Assembly: GCA_002421865.1 (NCBI GenBank) | Contig: DISE01000026.1 | Coordinates: 1 to 39,054 of the forward strand | Reading direction: 5' to 3' | DNA length: 39,054 bases | Source: Castellaniella sp. UBA6218 | GTDB taxonomy: Bacteria > Pseudomonadota > Gammaproteobacteria > Burkholderiales > Burkholderiaceae_B | Shown: positions 16,822-25,039 of the stretch, piece after piece | Numbering within the stretch: position 1 is the stretch's first letter | How the letters are laid out: the number at the start of each line of letters is the position of its first letter | Program-made: the position numbers and the translations under genes | The notes under the pieces: generated by a model | The model's input: only the letters and a program-made list of their open reading frames with translations | What the model was told of the DNA's origin: nothing | Database searches by the model: none

Positions 16822-17295
16822 TCAGGGAGCCAGCGGGATCCGGGTATCGAATTTGCTGCGCCGCGTGGCGAAGAAGCTGCGTACGTTGCGCACGCGCGGA
16901 TCGCCCGTCAGGCAGCGCAGCGCCAGGGCCTGGTAGGCCGCCATGTCCGCGACCAGGGCGACCAGCACGAAATCCGGACCGCTGCTGACCCGGTAGCATT
17001 GCTGGATGGCCGGCTCGGCCAGCAGTTGGGCCTCGAAGGCGTCGGCTTGCGCGGCCGCCTGGGCGTCCAGTGTGACCTCGATCAGGACCGTCAGTGCCGC
17101 CCCCATCAGGGCTGGATCCAGGATCACCACCCGCCGCTGGATGATCCCGGCTTGCGTCAGGCGACGCACCCGCCGCAGGCAGGTCGGCGGCGAGGCATGT
17201 ACGCGCGCGGCCAGGTCCTGGTTGCTGAGGGCGCTGTCCCGCTGCAGGATGTCCAGGATGCGGCGGTCCAGGTCATCGAGTTCGGTCGTGGTCAT
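16822..17295 (-). CDS. Lrp/AsnC-family transcriptional regulator
   Basis: A 157-residue DNA-binding protein of the feast/famine family. The N-terminal HTH reads LDDLDRRILDILQRDSAL then NQDLAARVHASPPTCLRRVRRL, as in Lrp and AsnC. The C-terminal part has the beta-strand VLIEVTLDAQ and the effector-binding RAM (ACT-like) region around CYRVSSGPDFVLVALV. These proteins form octameric discs that bind evenly spaced AT-rich sites, usually respond to an amino acid, and often regulate their own and the divergent gene. The ATG at 17295 is preferred over a TTG at 17316. It is divergent from glmS, and the 233-base spacer holds three equally spaced dyads that would suit such a protein. Confidence 0.92.
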   Translation of the reverse strand: MTTTELDDLDRRILDILQRDSALSNQDLAARVHASPPTCLRRVRRLTQAGIIQRRVVILDPALMGAALTVLIEVTLDAQAAAQADAFEAQLLAEPAIQQCYRVSSGPDFVLVALVADMAAYQALALRCLTGDPRVRNVRSFFATRRSKFDTRIPLAP

Positions 17296-17381
17296 GGAGA
17301 TGTTTCCGGGGTGCAAGAAGTGTGAAAGAGGACGATCAACTAGGCTCTATTTTGTTTTAATAATGCATGATCTCTGGATTT

Positions 17382-17459
17382 ATGAAATTAAATTTCATTG
17401 ATTAATAACTAAGAAATAATATTTCATAAATATCAAAAAATAGAAAGCCGATTTCTATT
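17382..17459. promoter_or_regulatory. Array of three GAAA-N5-TTTC dyads in an AT-rich spacer
   Basis: Three dyads share the same 13-base core geometry: GAAATTAAATTTC (17384-17396), GAAATAATATTTC (17413-17425) and GAAAGCCGATTTC (17443-17455). Their centres are 29 and 30 bases apart. The first extends to ATGAAATT-A-AATTTCAT (17382-17398), and the third to AATAGAAA/TTTCTATT arms (17439-17459). The stretch 17350-17460 is strikingly AT-rich for this genome. The array begins 87 bases upstream of the Lrp-type start and ends 70 bases upstream of glmS. It is most simply an operator array for the divergent Lrp/AsnC protein; binding by that protein is an inference. Confidence 0.7.
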
Positions 17460-17528
17460 GCCTCGGTCCAAAATAGCGCAACACTTGGCCGGTCCCCGGC
17501 CCCCTATTCTGAACCAGGAGCACTCCCC

Positions 17529-19361
17529 ATGTGTGGCATCGTCGGCGCCGTGGCGCAGCACAACATCGTTCCCGTCCTGCTCGAAGGCCTGCGCCGGCTG
17601 GAATACCGTGGCTATGACTCCTGCGGCGTGGCGGTGCACACGGGCACCGGGCTGCAACGGGTGCGCAGCACCCAGCGGGTCGCCGAACTCGCGGCGCAGG
17701 TCGCGCAGGACGGCGTCCAGGGCCTGACCGGCATCGCCCACACCCGCTGGGCCACGCACGGCGCGCCACTGACGCACAACGCGCATCCCCATTTCTCCGG
17801 TCCCGACCAGGGCGCGCCGCGCATCGCGCTGGTGCATAACGGCATCATCGAAAATCACGACGACCTGCGCGCGGAACTGCGCGCCGCTGGTTACGCCTTC
17901 CAGAGCCAGACCGACACCGAGGTCATCGCCCATCTGGTGGATCATTTGTACGATGGCGACCTGTACGCCGCCGTGCAACAGGCCGTGCGCCGCCTGGAAG
18001 GCGCCTACGCCATCGCCGTGTTCTGCGCCGAAGAGCCGCATCGAGTGGTCGGTGCGCGCCAGGGTTCGCCGCTGGTCGTCGGGCGGGGCGCCGATGGCAA
18101 CTATCTCGCGTCCGACGCGCTGGCGCTGGCCGGCACCACCGACCAGATCATGTATCTGGAGGACGGCGACGTGGTGGACCTGCAGTTGGCGCGGGTCTGG
18201 GTGACGGATGTCCGGGGCGATGCCGTGGAACGCGCCGTGCATACCGTCCAGGTCCATACCGGCGAAGCCGAGCTCGGCCCCTACCGGCATTTCATGCAGA
18301 AGGAAATCTTCGAGCAGCCGCGCGCCGTGGGCGATACCCTGCAGGACATCGACGCGATCATGCCGGAATTGTTCGGCGATGGCGCGCATGGCGTGTTCCA
18401 GGCGATCGACCGGGTGCTGATCCTGGCCTGCGGCACAAGCTACTATGCCGGCCTGACGGCGCGTTACTGGATCGAGTCCATGGCGGGCATTCCCGTCAAT
18501 GTGGAGATCGCCAGCGAATACCGCTACCGCACCAGCGTGCCCGATCCGCGTACTCTGGTCGTCACCATCTCCCAGTCCGGCGAGACGGCCGATACCCTGG
18601 CGGCGCTCAAGCACGCGCGCAGCCTGGGCATGGACCAGACCCTGACCATCTGCAACGTGGCCACCAGCGCCATGGTGCGCGAATGCAAACTGGCCTTCAT
18701 CACGCGTGCAGGGGTGGAGATCGGCGTGGCTTCGACCAAGGCCTTCACCACCCAGCTGACCGCCCTGTACTTGCTGACGCTGGCGCTGGCCCAGACGCGG
18801 GGCCGACTGGACGCCGCCGCCGAGGAACAGGCCGTGAAATCGCTGCGCCACCTGCCGGCCGCCGTGTCCGCCGTGCTGGCGCTGGAACCGCAGATCATCG
18901 CCTGGGCCGAACGTTTCGCCAGCAAGGAAAACGCCCTGTTCCTGGGTCGCGGCATGCACTACCCGATCGCCCTCGAAGGCGCGCTGAAGCTGAAGGAAAT
19001 CAGCTACATTCACGCCGAGGCCTATCCCGCCGGGGAACTCAAACATGGCCCGCTGGCCCTGGTGACCGACGCCATGCCCGTCATTACCATTGCGCCGCAT
19101 GACGAACTGCTGGAAAAGCTGAAGTCCAACATGCAGGAAGTGCGCGCGCGCGGCGGCGAGCTGTATGTCTTCGCCGACGCGGACTCCCAGATCGCCAGCG
19201 CCGAGGGCATGCATGTCATCCGCATGCCGGAGCACTACGGCAAGCTCTCGCCCATTCTGCATACCGTGCCGCTGCAATTGCTGGCTTATCACACCGCCTG
19301 CGCGCGGGGCACGGACGTGGACAAGCCGCGCAACCTGGCCAAGAGCGTGACGGTGGAATGA
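17529..19361 (+). CDS. glmS: Glutamine--fructose-6-phosphate aminotransferase (isomerizing)
   Basis: A 610-residue cytosolic enzyme that makes glucosamine-6-phosphate, the first committed step to UDP-GlcNAc for peptidoglycan and lipopolysaccharide. The N-terminal glutaminase starts MCGIVGA, so the catalytic Cys follows the cleaved Met, with RRLEYRGYDSCG and HTRWATHG after it. Two SIS sugar-isomerase domains follow (about residues 285-420 and 455-590), with ACGTSYYAG, SQSGETADT and EGALKLKEISYIHAEAY. The C-terminus KSVTVE is the invariant family tail. A good ribosome site, AGGAG at 17516-17520, sits 8 bases before the ATG. No glmS ribozyme is seen in the short leader; control by the upstream dyad array is suggested. 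Confidence 0.97.
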   Translation: MCGIVGAVAQHNIVPVLLEGLRRLEYRGYDSCGVAVHTGTGLQRVRSTQRVAELAAQVAQDGVQGLTGIAHTRWATHGAPLTHNAHPHFSGPDQGAPRIALVHNGIIENHDDLRAELRAAGYAFQSQTDTEVIAHLVDHLYDGDLYAAVQQAVRRLEGAYAIAVFCAEEPHRVVGARQGSPLVVGRGADGNYLASDALALAGTTDQIMYLEDGDVVDLQLARVWVTDVRGDAVERAVHTVQVHTGEAELGPYRHFMQKEIFEQPRAVGDTLQDIDAIMPELFGDGAHGVFQAIDRVLILACGTSYYAGLTARYWIESMAGIPVNVEIASEYRYRTSVPDPRTLVVTISQSGETADTLAALKHARSLGMDQTLTICNVATSAMVRECKLAFITRAGVEIGVASTKAFTTQLTALYLLTLALAQTRGRLDAAAEEQAVKSLRHLPAAVSAVLALEPQIIAWAERFASKENALFLGRGMHYPIALEGALKLKEISYIHAEAYPAGELKHGPLALVTDAMPVITIAPHDELLEKLKSNMQEVRARGGELYVFADADSQIASAEGMHVIRMPEHYGKLSPILHTVPLQLLAYHTACARGTDVDKPRNLAKSVTVE

Positions 19362-19365
19362 ACAG

Positions 19366-19386
19366 TGACGGGATCGTGTCCCGTCA
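19366..19386. terminator. 8-bp hairpin between convergent glmS and GGDEF-EAL genes
   Basis: TGACGGGA (19366-19373) and TCCCGTCA (19379-19386) pair perfectly around a 5-base loop, 4 bases after the glmS stop. No T-run follows, so it is a weak or factor-dependent terminator. Confidence 0.45.
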
Positions 19387-19413
19387 GCACGCGCCGCGCA
19401 TGCCGGGGAAGGC

Positions 19414-22005
19414 TCAGCGGCCGGACGGTTCCCGCCGCTGACGCACGGAGCCCAGCCAGTCGTCGATCGGCATGGGGCGCGCGAACAGATACCCCTGCAT
19501 CGCGTCGCAGCCATGCCGGGCCAGGAAGTCGGCTTGCGGCTCGTCCTCCACGCCTTCGGCGACCACCCAGAAGTCCAGCTGTCCCGCCATGGCCAGGATC
19601 AGCCGGGCGATGGCGATGCTGTCCGGATCGTCGGGCAGGTTGCGGATGAGGCTCTGGTCGATCTTGAGTTCGAAGATCGGCAGGCGCATCAGGCTGGACA
19701 GGTTGGAATAGCCTGTGCCGAAGTCGTCGATGGAAAAGCGGATGCCCAGGCGGTTGAGTTCGCGCATGCGCCGCGCCGTGGCCTCGACGTCCTGGATCCA
19801 GACGCCTTCGGTGATCTCGAAGATCAGCCGGTTGCCGGGCGCGCCGCTGCGTTTCAGCAGACCGCGGACGGCCTCGCCGAATCCCGGGTCCATCAGGACT
19901 TTGGGGCTGATGTTGACGGAAACCGGATAGGTCTCGTCCAGCCCCTGAAGATCCAGCAAGGCCTGGCAGGCCACGCCCAGTGACCAGTAAGTCAGGTGGT
20001 TGATGAGACTGGTTTCCTCGGCCAGGGGCACGAACAGGGCGGGCGAGACCGGCCCTTGGTCGGGGTGCGTCCAGCGCGCCAGGAGTTCCGCGCCGGTGAT
20101 CCGGCCGTCCCGCGCGTATTGGGGCTGGATGTGCATGGACAGCTGGCTGGTGTTCAATGCCAGGGTCAGATCCTTTTCCATCCACAGACGTTGCTCGAAT
20201 TCCGTCTGCAGCGTGTGGTCGTAGAAGACGGTCCGGTTGCCGCCCAGCCGCTTGGCGCGCTGCATGGCAAGGTCGGCCTCGCGGATGGCGTCGCTGGCCG
20301 TGGTGCTGCCGGCATGCAGCAGAGTCAGGCCGATGCTGGCGGTGAACACGCAGGCCTGCTCGCCGGGTTCCAGCGGCGTCGAGGCCAGGACGAGCCGGAG
20401 CCTTTCCGCGATCTTCAGCGCCCGTTGGGCGCCGGTCGACGGGTCCGGTCCCAATTGCGTGAGCAGCACCATGAATTCGTCGCCGCTGGCGCGTGAAACC
20501 ATGTCACGGTCGAGCGTGTGTTCCCGCAATCGGCGCGCCACCTCCCGAAGCACCTGGTCTCCGACGGTGTGGCTGCGGCTGTCGTTGAGTTTCTTGAAGT
20601 CGTCCAGGTCCAGGATCAGCACGGCGCCGCAGCCCGCTTCGAGCCGTCCGCCGGGCAGCGTCTGCTCCAGCCGGTCCAGCAGCAGGATGCGGTTGGGCAG
20701 GCCCGTCAGCGGGTCGTGGAACGCGTTGTGGCGGGCCAGATCCTCGGCCTGCACGCGGGCGGTGATGTCGGTCAGGATGGTGCAGAACATCCCGGCTGCG
20801 CCGTCCGGGTCGCGCAGCGGGAGTTTGAGGGACTGGAACGTGTGGACGCGGCCCGTCCGCGGGGACGGCCGCTGTTCCTCGGTGATGATGCATTCGCCCC
20901 GCTTCGGGGCCGGGAGGCCGGCGGTCGCGCTGCCATGGTCGTGGGTGAGGGTGCGGTCCGTGCCCGGATCGGGCGCTTCGGGAAGCGTGATGACGGGCGG
21001 ATCGAAGAGTTCGCGAAACGGCCGGTTGGCGTAGTGGCGGCGTCCATCGTCGTCCTCGATGCAGATCAGGTCGTCGATATGGTCGAGCACGGTGGTCAGG
21101 CGATGTTCGACCGTCCGCAGGCGCCGCGCCTGATGCCGCGCGTATCCGGCGCAGGCCAGCGCGATCAGTGTGGCCAGGCAGGCCGCCGCCAGGGCCGCCA
21201 GTCCGTATTCGCGTGTCTGCGGCGGGTCGGCCGGACGCATTCTGGGATTGTCCCAGCGGGTCAGGATGCGGTAGTACACAGAGTCCGGATCGGCCTTCCA
21301 GGCGCCCAGGTGGCGATCGATCGCCCGCAGGACGGCGGCGTGGCGGCCTTTCGGCGCGGCGTAATAAAGTCCTGAGGGCAGGAAGATGACGGGCGTGCCC
21401 GTCAGACCGTATTGCGGCGCCGTGGTGTTGCCGAAGAAAAAATCGGCGGCGACGGCGTCGGCCTGGCCCGCCTGCACTTGCTGGAAGCCCTGGATCAGGG
21501 TGTCCGCGGGGATCAGGCGGGTCCGCAGGCCGAGGCCGGGCAGCAGGGTCTGCAGGTAGCTGTATTCGATCGAACCGGCCAGCGTGACCAGCCGCCGTCC
21601 GTCCAGGTCTTCGATGGTATGGATGCGTTCGCCCGGGCGGACGTAGACCTGGGTCCAGGTTTGCAGGGCGGGGGTCTGGTGATAGTCCAGGAAGGTCGTG
21701 CGCTCGGGCGTCAGCGACGTGGCGGGCAGCAGGTCGATGTCGCCGTTGCGCAGCTTGCGCATGCAGTCCTGCCATTCACAGAGTTCGGTCTTCAGCGTCC
21801 ATTTTTCCTGGCGCGCGATCTCGGTCAGGATGTTGCCCAGAACGCCGGCCGGCTGCCCGTTGGGCGCGGCCGACAGCAGCGGACCCATGTCGCTGATGCC
21901 GATCGTCAGTGTGACCGCCCGGGAGGCGTGCGGCGAGAGGCCGGCCAATCCCAGGAACAAGAACAGGCAGACGCGCGCGCGGAAGGAACGGAGCAATGTT
22001 TTCAT
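19414..22005 (-). CDS. Periplasmic-binding-domain sensor GGDEF-EAL protein
   Basis: An 863-residue inner-membrane cyclic-di-GMP enzyme. A signal peptide or first helix (1-30) leads into a periplasmic solute-binding domain of the SBP_bac_3 type (about 31-250: IGISDMGPLL, GNILTEIA, DLLPATSLTPERTTFLDY), followed by a transmembrane helix (about 268-292) and a PAS domain (about 300-410). The GGDEF domain has SGDEF at 507-511, with Ser in place of the first Gly and no RxxD inhibitory site at the usual place. The EAL domain has ELL (Glu640) in place of EAL, and keeps VNISPKVL, FEITEG, IDDFGTGYSNL, KIDQSLI, AEGVED and QGYLFARPM. Phosphodiesterase activity is therefore likely and cyclase activity uncertain. 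Binding of an amino-acid-like ligand outside the membrane is inferred from the domain type. Confidence 0.93.
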   Translation of the reverse strand: MKTLLRSFRARVCLFLFLGLAGLSPHASRAVTLTIGISDMGPLLSAAPNGQPAGVLGNILTEIARQEKWTLKTELCEWQDCMRKLRNGDIDLLPATSLTPERTTFLDYHQTPALQTWTQVYVRPGERIHTIEDLDGRRLVTLAGSIEYSYLQTLLPGLGLRTRLIPADTLIQGFQQVQAGQADAVAADFFFGNTTAPQYGLTGTPVIFLPSGLYYAAPKGRHAAVLRAIDRHLGAWKADPDSVYYRILTRWDNPRMRPADPPQTREYGLAALAAACLATLIALACAGYARHQARRLRTVEHRLTTVLDHIDDLICIEDDDGRRHYANRPFRELFDPPVITLPEAPDPGTDRTLTHDHGSATAGLPAPKRGECIITEEQRPSPRTGRVHTFQSLKLPLRDPDGAAGMFCTILTDITARVQAEDLARHNAFHDPLTGLPNRILLLDRLEQTLPGGRLEAGCGAVLILDLDDFKKLNDSRSHTVGDQVLREVARRLREHTLDRDMVSRASGDEFMVLLTQLGPDPSTGAQRALKIAERLRLVLASTPLEPGEQACVFTASIGLTLLHAGSTTASDAIREADLAMQRAKRLGGNRTVFYDHTLQTEFEQRLWMEKDLTLALNTSQLSMHIQPQYARDGRITGAELLARWTHPDQGPVSPALFVPLAEETSLINHLTYWSLGVACQALLDLQGLDETYPVSVNISPKVLMDPGFGEAVRGLLKRSGAPGNRLIFEITEGVWIQDVEATARRMRELNRLGIRFSIDDFGTGYSNLSSLMRLPIFELKIDQSLIRNLPDDPDSIAIARLILAMAGQLDFWVVAEGVEDEPQADFLARHGCDAMQGYLFARPMPIDDWLGSVRQRREPSGR

Positions 22006-22040
22006 CGGCGTTTCCGGTCATGCCGATCGACCGAAGTTCG

Positions 22041-22046
22041 ATTATA
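22041..22046 (-). promoter_or_regulatory. Perfect -10 box (TATAAT) for the GGDEF-EAL gene
   Basis: On the minus strand CCTATAATCG contains the exact consensus -10 hexamer 35 bases before the ATG at 22005, giving a leader of about 30 bases. The -35 region at the proper distance is poor, so an activator or weak activity is possible. Confidence 0.5.
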
Positions 22047-22094
22047 GGATGTCCGGCAACTCCGATCCTGAGGTCTTGGGGAAGAAACCGCGTT

Positions 22095-23006
22095 TCATCC
22101 AGGATTCCCCCAGTCCCGCTCGCCCACATGCTCGTGCAGATGCCGCACGAAGGCCTGGGTGGCCGGGGGCGGGCTGGCGTGCAGGCGGCTGTAGATGAAG
22201 AACTGGCGACGGATGACCGGGTCCAGCAGCGGGCGCATGCGCAGGCCGTACAGGTCCACCAGGGTCCGCGCATAGGGCAGTCCGGCCGTCACGCCCAGCC
22301 CCGCGCTGACCATGCTCAAGGCGGTACTCATGAAGGCGACCTCGTGGCTGGGGTGGATGGCGGGAATGTCGGCCATCCGGTACAGGTCCAGCGCCAGCCG
22401 GTCGGTGAACTGGCCTTGCAGGGCGATCAAAGGGTAGCGTACCAGGTCGGTCCAATGGATGCGCTTGAGCGACTCCAGCGGATGGCCGGGCGGAAACACG
22501 GCCATGAAAGGCAGGTCGAACAGCGGGTCGGCCGCCAGTTCGGTCAGTCCTTCGCGGTGGGGACCGATGCTGATGTCCACTTCGCCGCGTACGGCCTGGG
22601 TGATGGCGTTTTCCACGGCGCAGTCCAGCAGGTGCACCTGGATGTCGGGGTGTTCCCGGCGGAAACTGGCGATGACTTCCGGGATGAGGGTGCTGGCCAT
22701 CAATTGGGGGGCGGCGATGCGCACGATGCCGCGGCGCAGGCGCTTGAGGTTGTCGATGTTCTCCAGCGCGCCGTCCAGGTCGCGCAGGATGCGGGTGGCG
22801 ACGGAATGGAATTCGCGCCCGACCTCCGACAACTGGATGCGCCGGGTGTTGCGGTCCACCAGACGCACGCCCAGCTGGGATTCCAGTTCCTTGATCAGGC
22901 CGCTCAAGGCCGACTGGGTGATGTGCAGGGATTCCGCCGCCCGAGTGAAGCCCCCGGTGCGGGCCAGCGCCGTGAAGGCGCGCAATTGGCGCAGTGTGAC
23001 TTCCAT
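22095..23006 (-). CDS. LysR-family transcriptional regulator
   Basis: A 303-residue regulator with the usual plan: N-terminal winged HTH (LRQLRAFTALARTGGFTRAA then TQSALSGLIKELE, residues 5-45), a linker helix, and a two-lobed effector domain (about 90-300). It is divergent from the TRAP/homogentisate operon, 161 bases away, and is its most likely regulator; LysR proteins commonly activate a divergent catabolic operon when a pathway intermediate binds. The effector cannot be read from the sequence, and an aromatic acid carried by the TRAP system is the natural guess. It is on the same strand as the GGDEF-EAL gene, but that gene has its own -10 box, so they are probably separate units. Confidence 0.94.
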   Translation of the reverse strand: MEVTLRQLRAFTALARTGGFTRAAESLHITQSALSGLIKELESQLGVRLVDRNTRRIQLSEVGREFHSVATRILRDLDGALENIDNLKRLRRGIVRIAAPQLMASTLIPEVIASFRREHPDIQVHLLDCAVENAITQAVRGEVDISIGPHREGLTELAADPLFDLPFMAVFPPGHPLESLKRIHWTDLVRYPLIALQGQFTDRLALDLYRMADIPAIHPSHEVAFMSTALSMVSAGLGVTAGLPYARTLVDLYGLRMRPLLDPVIRRQFFIYSRLHASPPPATQAFVRHLHEHVGERDWGNPG

Positions 23007-23040
23007 CGGATCAGCCTATGAATCGATGAATAAAAACTGT

Positions 23041-23069
23041 TTGAATGATAGCTGGAAACTGCGTCTAAT
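23041..23069 (+). promoter_or_regulatory. Probable sigma-70 promoter of the TRAP/homogentisate operon
   Basis: TTGAAT (23041-23046, four of six) is followed after exactly 17 bases by TCTAAT (23064-23069, five of six). Transcription would start near 23076, about 92 bases before the dctQ-type ATG. The weak -35 fits a promoter that needs activation by the divergent LysR protein. Confidence 0.55.
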
Positions 23070-23167
23070 GGGGCATCAATCACAAGGATGCGCTGGCGGC
23101 GCCGCGCCGGCATCCGCATCCGGACCGGAGACAAGGCCATGTCCATTCCCTCGCGCGGTGAGCGCCG

Positions 23168-23725
23168 ATGATCCATCATGCCTCCCGCCTGATCGTCCGG
23201 GGCTTCGAGATCCTGATCGTCGCCTGCCTGGCGATCATGGGCATCCTGGTCTTCGGCAACGTCGTGCTGCGCTACGCCTTCAACTCGGGCATCGCCATTT
23301 CCGAGGAACTGTCGCGCCTGCTGTTCGTCTGGCTGATTTTCATGGGCGCCGTCCTGGCCTCGGCGCGGCGCATCCACATCGGCTTCGACACGCTGCAGCG
23401 GGCCGTCGGAGCCCGCGCGCGCCGGGCGCTGGTGGTCTTCACCGGCGCGCTGATCCTGGCCGGCTGCGGGATCTTCATCGTCGGCGGCTGGCGTCAGACC
23501 CTGATCAACCTGGGCAACACCTATCCGGTCCTGGGCATTTCCTACGCCTGGCTGTATGGTGCGGCGCTGGTGTTCGGCGTGGCGCTCATCTTCCCGGTAT
23601 GCAACAACATTTATCGGGCGCTGAGCGGCATCGACGATGGTCTGACGGAAGATCTGGCCGACCGTATCGAAGGGCTGGCCGGGCGGATCGAGGATGAGTC
23701 CGGACACCGGGGGGACCGCTCATGA
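23168..23725 (+). CDS. TRAP transporter small membrane subunit (DctQ type)
   Basis: A 185-residue inner-membrane protein with four hydrophobic helices (about residues 12-35, 50-70, 90-112 and 128-150). It has the DctQ-family signature around NVVLRYAFNSGIAISEELSRLLFVW and ARRIHIGFD. It pairs with the large subunit to form the TRAP permease, which is driven by an ion gradient and fed by a periplasmic binding protein. Its stop overlaps the start of the large-subunit gene (ATGA), so the two are made together. It is the first gene of the operon that continues through dctM, dctP and the homogentisate enzymes. The C-terminal 35 residues are charged and probably cytoplasmic. Confidence 0.93.
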   Translation: MIHHASRLIVRGFEILIVACLAIMGILVFGNVVLRYAFNSGIAISEELSRLLFVWLIFMGAVLASARRIHIGFDTLQRAVGARARRALVVFTGALILAGCGIFIVGGWRQTLINLGNTYPVLGISYAWLYGAALVFGVALIFPVCNNIYRALSGIDDGLTEDLADRIEGLAGRIEDESGHRGDRS

Positions 23726-24999
23726 GCGCACTGGTCTTCCTCGGCTCATTGCTGAGCCTGATCGCGCTGGGACTGCCGATCGCTTTCGCCCTGATGTTCG
23801 CCGGTGTGGCGCTGATGCTGCTGACCGGGCAGTTCGACGCCCAGATCGTGGTGCAGAACGCCATTTCCGGGGCCGACAATTTCGTGCTGATGGCCGTGCC
23901 GTTCTTCATTCTGGCGGGTGAGCTCATGAACGCGGGCGGGCTGTCCAGACGCATCGTCGACATGGCCAGCGCCTTTGTCGGGCATCTGCGCGGCGGCCTG
24001 GGTTACGTGGCGATCTGCGCCGGCATCCTGCTCGCCAGCCTGTCGGGGTCCGCGGTGGCGGACACGGCGGCGCTGGCGGCGATCCTGGTGCCCATGATGC
24101 GTCAGGCCGGCTACGATCCCGCGCGCGCCTGCGGCCTGATGGCCGCCAGCGGCATCATCGCGCCGGTGATTCCCCCCTCGATCGGTTTCCTGATCTTCGG
24201 CGTGGTGGCCAACGTATCAATCACACGCCTGTTCCTGGCCGGAATCGTGCCCGGCGTCCTGATGGGGCTCTTCCTGACCGCGGCCTGGTGGTTCGTCGCC
24301 CGGCGACAGAAGGCGGCGCTGACGCCCCGGGTGCCCTGGCGCCAGCGGCTGCGCCTGCTGGGGCAAGGCGGCTGGGCGCTGATGTTGCCGGTCATCATCA
24401 TCGGTGGCCTGCGTTTCGGGATCTTCACGCCGACCGAGTCCGCCGTGGTGGCGGCCGCCTACGCGCTTTTCGTCGGCCTGGTGGTGTACCGCGAGCTCGA
24501 CCGGCGCAAGGTCTACGAATGCCTGCTGTCCACGGCGCAGACGACCTCGGTCGTGCTGCTGCTGGCCGCGCTGGCGATGGTCGCGTCCTACATGATCACC
24601 ATCACCGATATCTCCGGCCAGGTGGGCGGCTGGCTGAAGGGGCTGTCGGATCATCCGATGGTCCTGGTCGCCGCCATGATGGTGGTGGTGTTCTTCGCCG
24701 GCATGGTGCTGGACTTCATCCCCATCGTGCTGATCTTCACGCCGGTCTTCCTGCCGATCGTGCAGGCGGCCGACATCGATCCCGTCTATTTCGGCGTGAT
24801 CTTCATCATGAACTGCTCGATCGGCATGATCACGCCGCCCGTGGGTGTGGTGCTGAACGTCGTCAGTTCCGTGGGCAAGGTGTCCATGGCCCAGGCCACG
24901 CGCGGCATCGCGCCCTTCCTGCTGGCCTTGGTCTCGCTGCTGATCGCCCTGATCCTGTTCCCCGAACTGGTGACCGTGCCCGCCCAATGGTGGCGATAG
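23722..24999 (+). CDS. TRAP transporter large permease subunit (DctM type)
   Basis: A 425-residue inner-membrane protein with about 12 helices, the transport-carrying subunit of the TRAP system. Family features include FALMFAGVALMLLTG near the N-terminus, the VPFFILAGELMNAGG block, LSGSAVADTAALAAILVPMM, the GIIAPVIPPSIGFLIFG loop, and GMITPPVGVVLNVV near the C-terminus. Its ATG overlaps the small-subunit stop by four bases. The length is normal for DctM. The substrate depends on the binding protein encoded next. Confidence 0.96.
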   Translation: MSALVFLGSLLSLIALGLPIAFALMFAGVALMLLTGQFDAQIVVQNAISGADNFVLMAVPFFILAGELMNAGGLSRRIVDMASAFVGHLRGGLGYVAICAGILLASLSGSAVADTAALAAILVPMMRQAGYDPARACGLMAASGIIAPVIPPSIGFLIFGVVANVSITRLFLAGIVPGVLMGLFLTAAWWFVARRQKAALTPRVPWRQRLRLLGQGGWALMLPVIIIGGLRFGIFTPTESAVVAAAYALFVGLVVYRELDRRKVYECLLSTAQTTSVVLLLAALAMVASYMITITDISGQVGGWLKGLSDHPMVLVAAMMVVVFFAGMVLDFIPIVLIFTPVFLPIVQAADIDPVYFGVIFIMNCSIGMITPPVGVVLNVVSSVGKVSMAQATRGIAPFLLALVSLLIALILFPELVTVPAQWWR

Positions 25000-25039
25000 C
25001 GACAGGCGCCCCGTCCGATTCCACCCAAGGAGACATTCC

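Noticed and set aside
17460..17528. glmS ribozyme
   Set aside because: The leader between the dyads and the ATG is under 75 bases, too short for the ribozyme, which is a Gram-positive feature.
17433..19514. Open frame of 693 codons on the minus strand over glmS
   Set aside because: It is antisense to a certain gene and covers its promoter region; composition is typical of a shadow frame.
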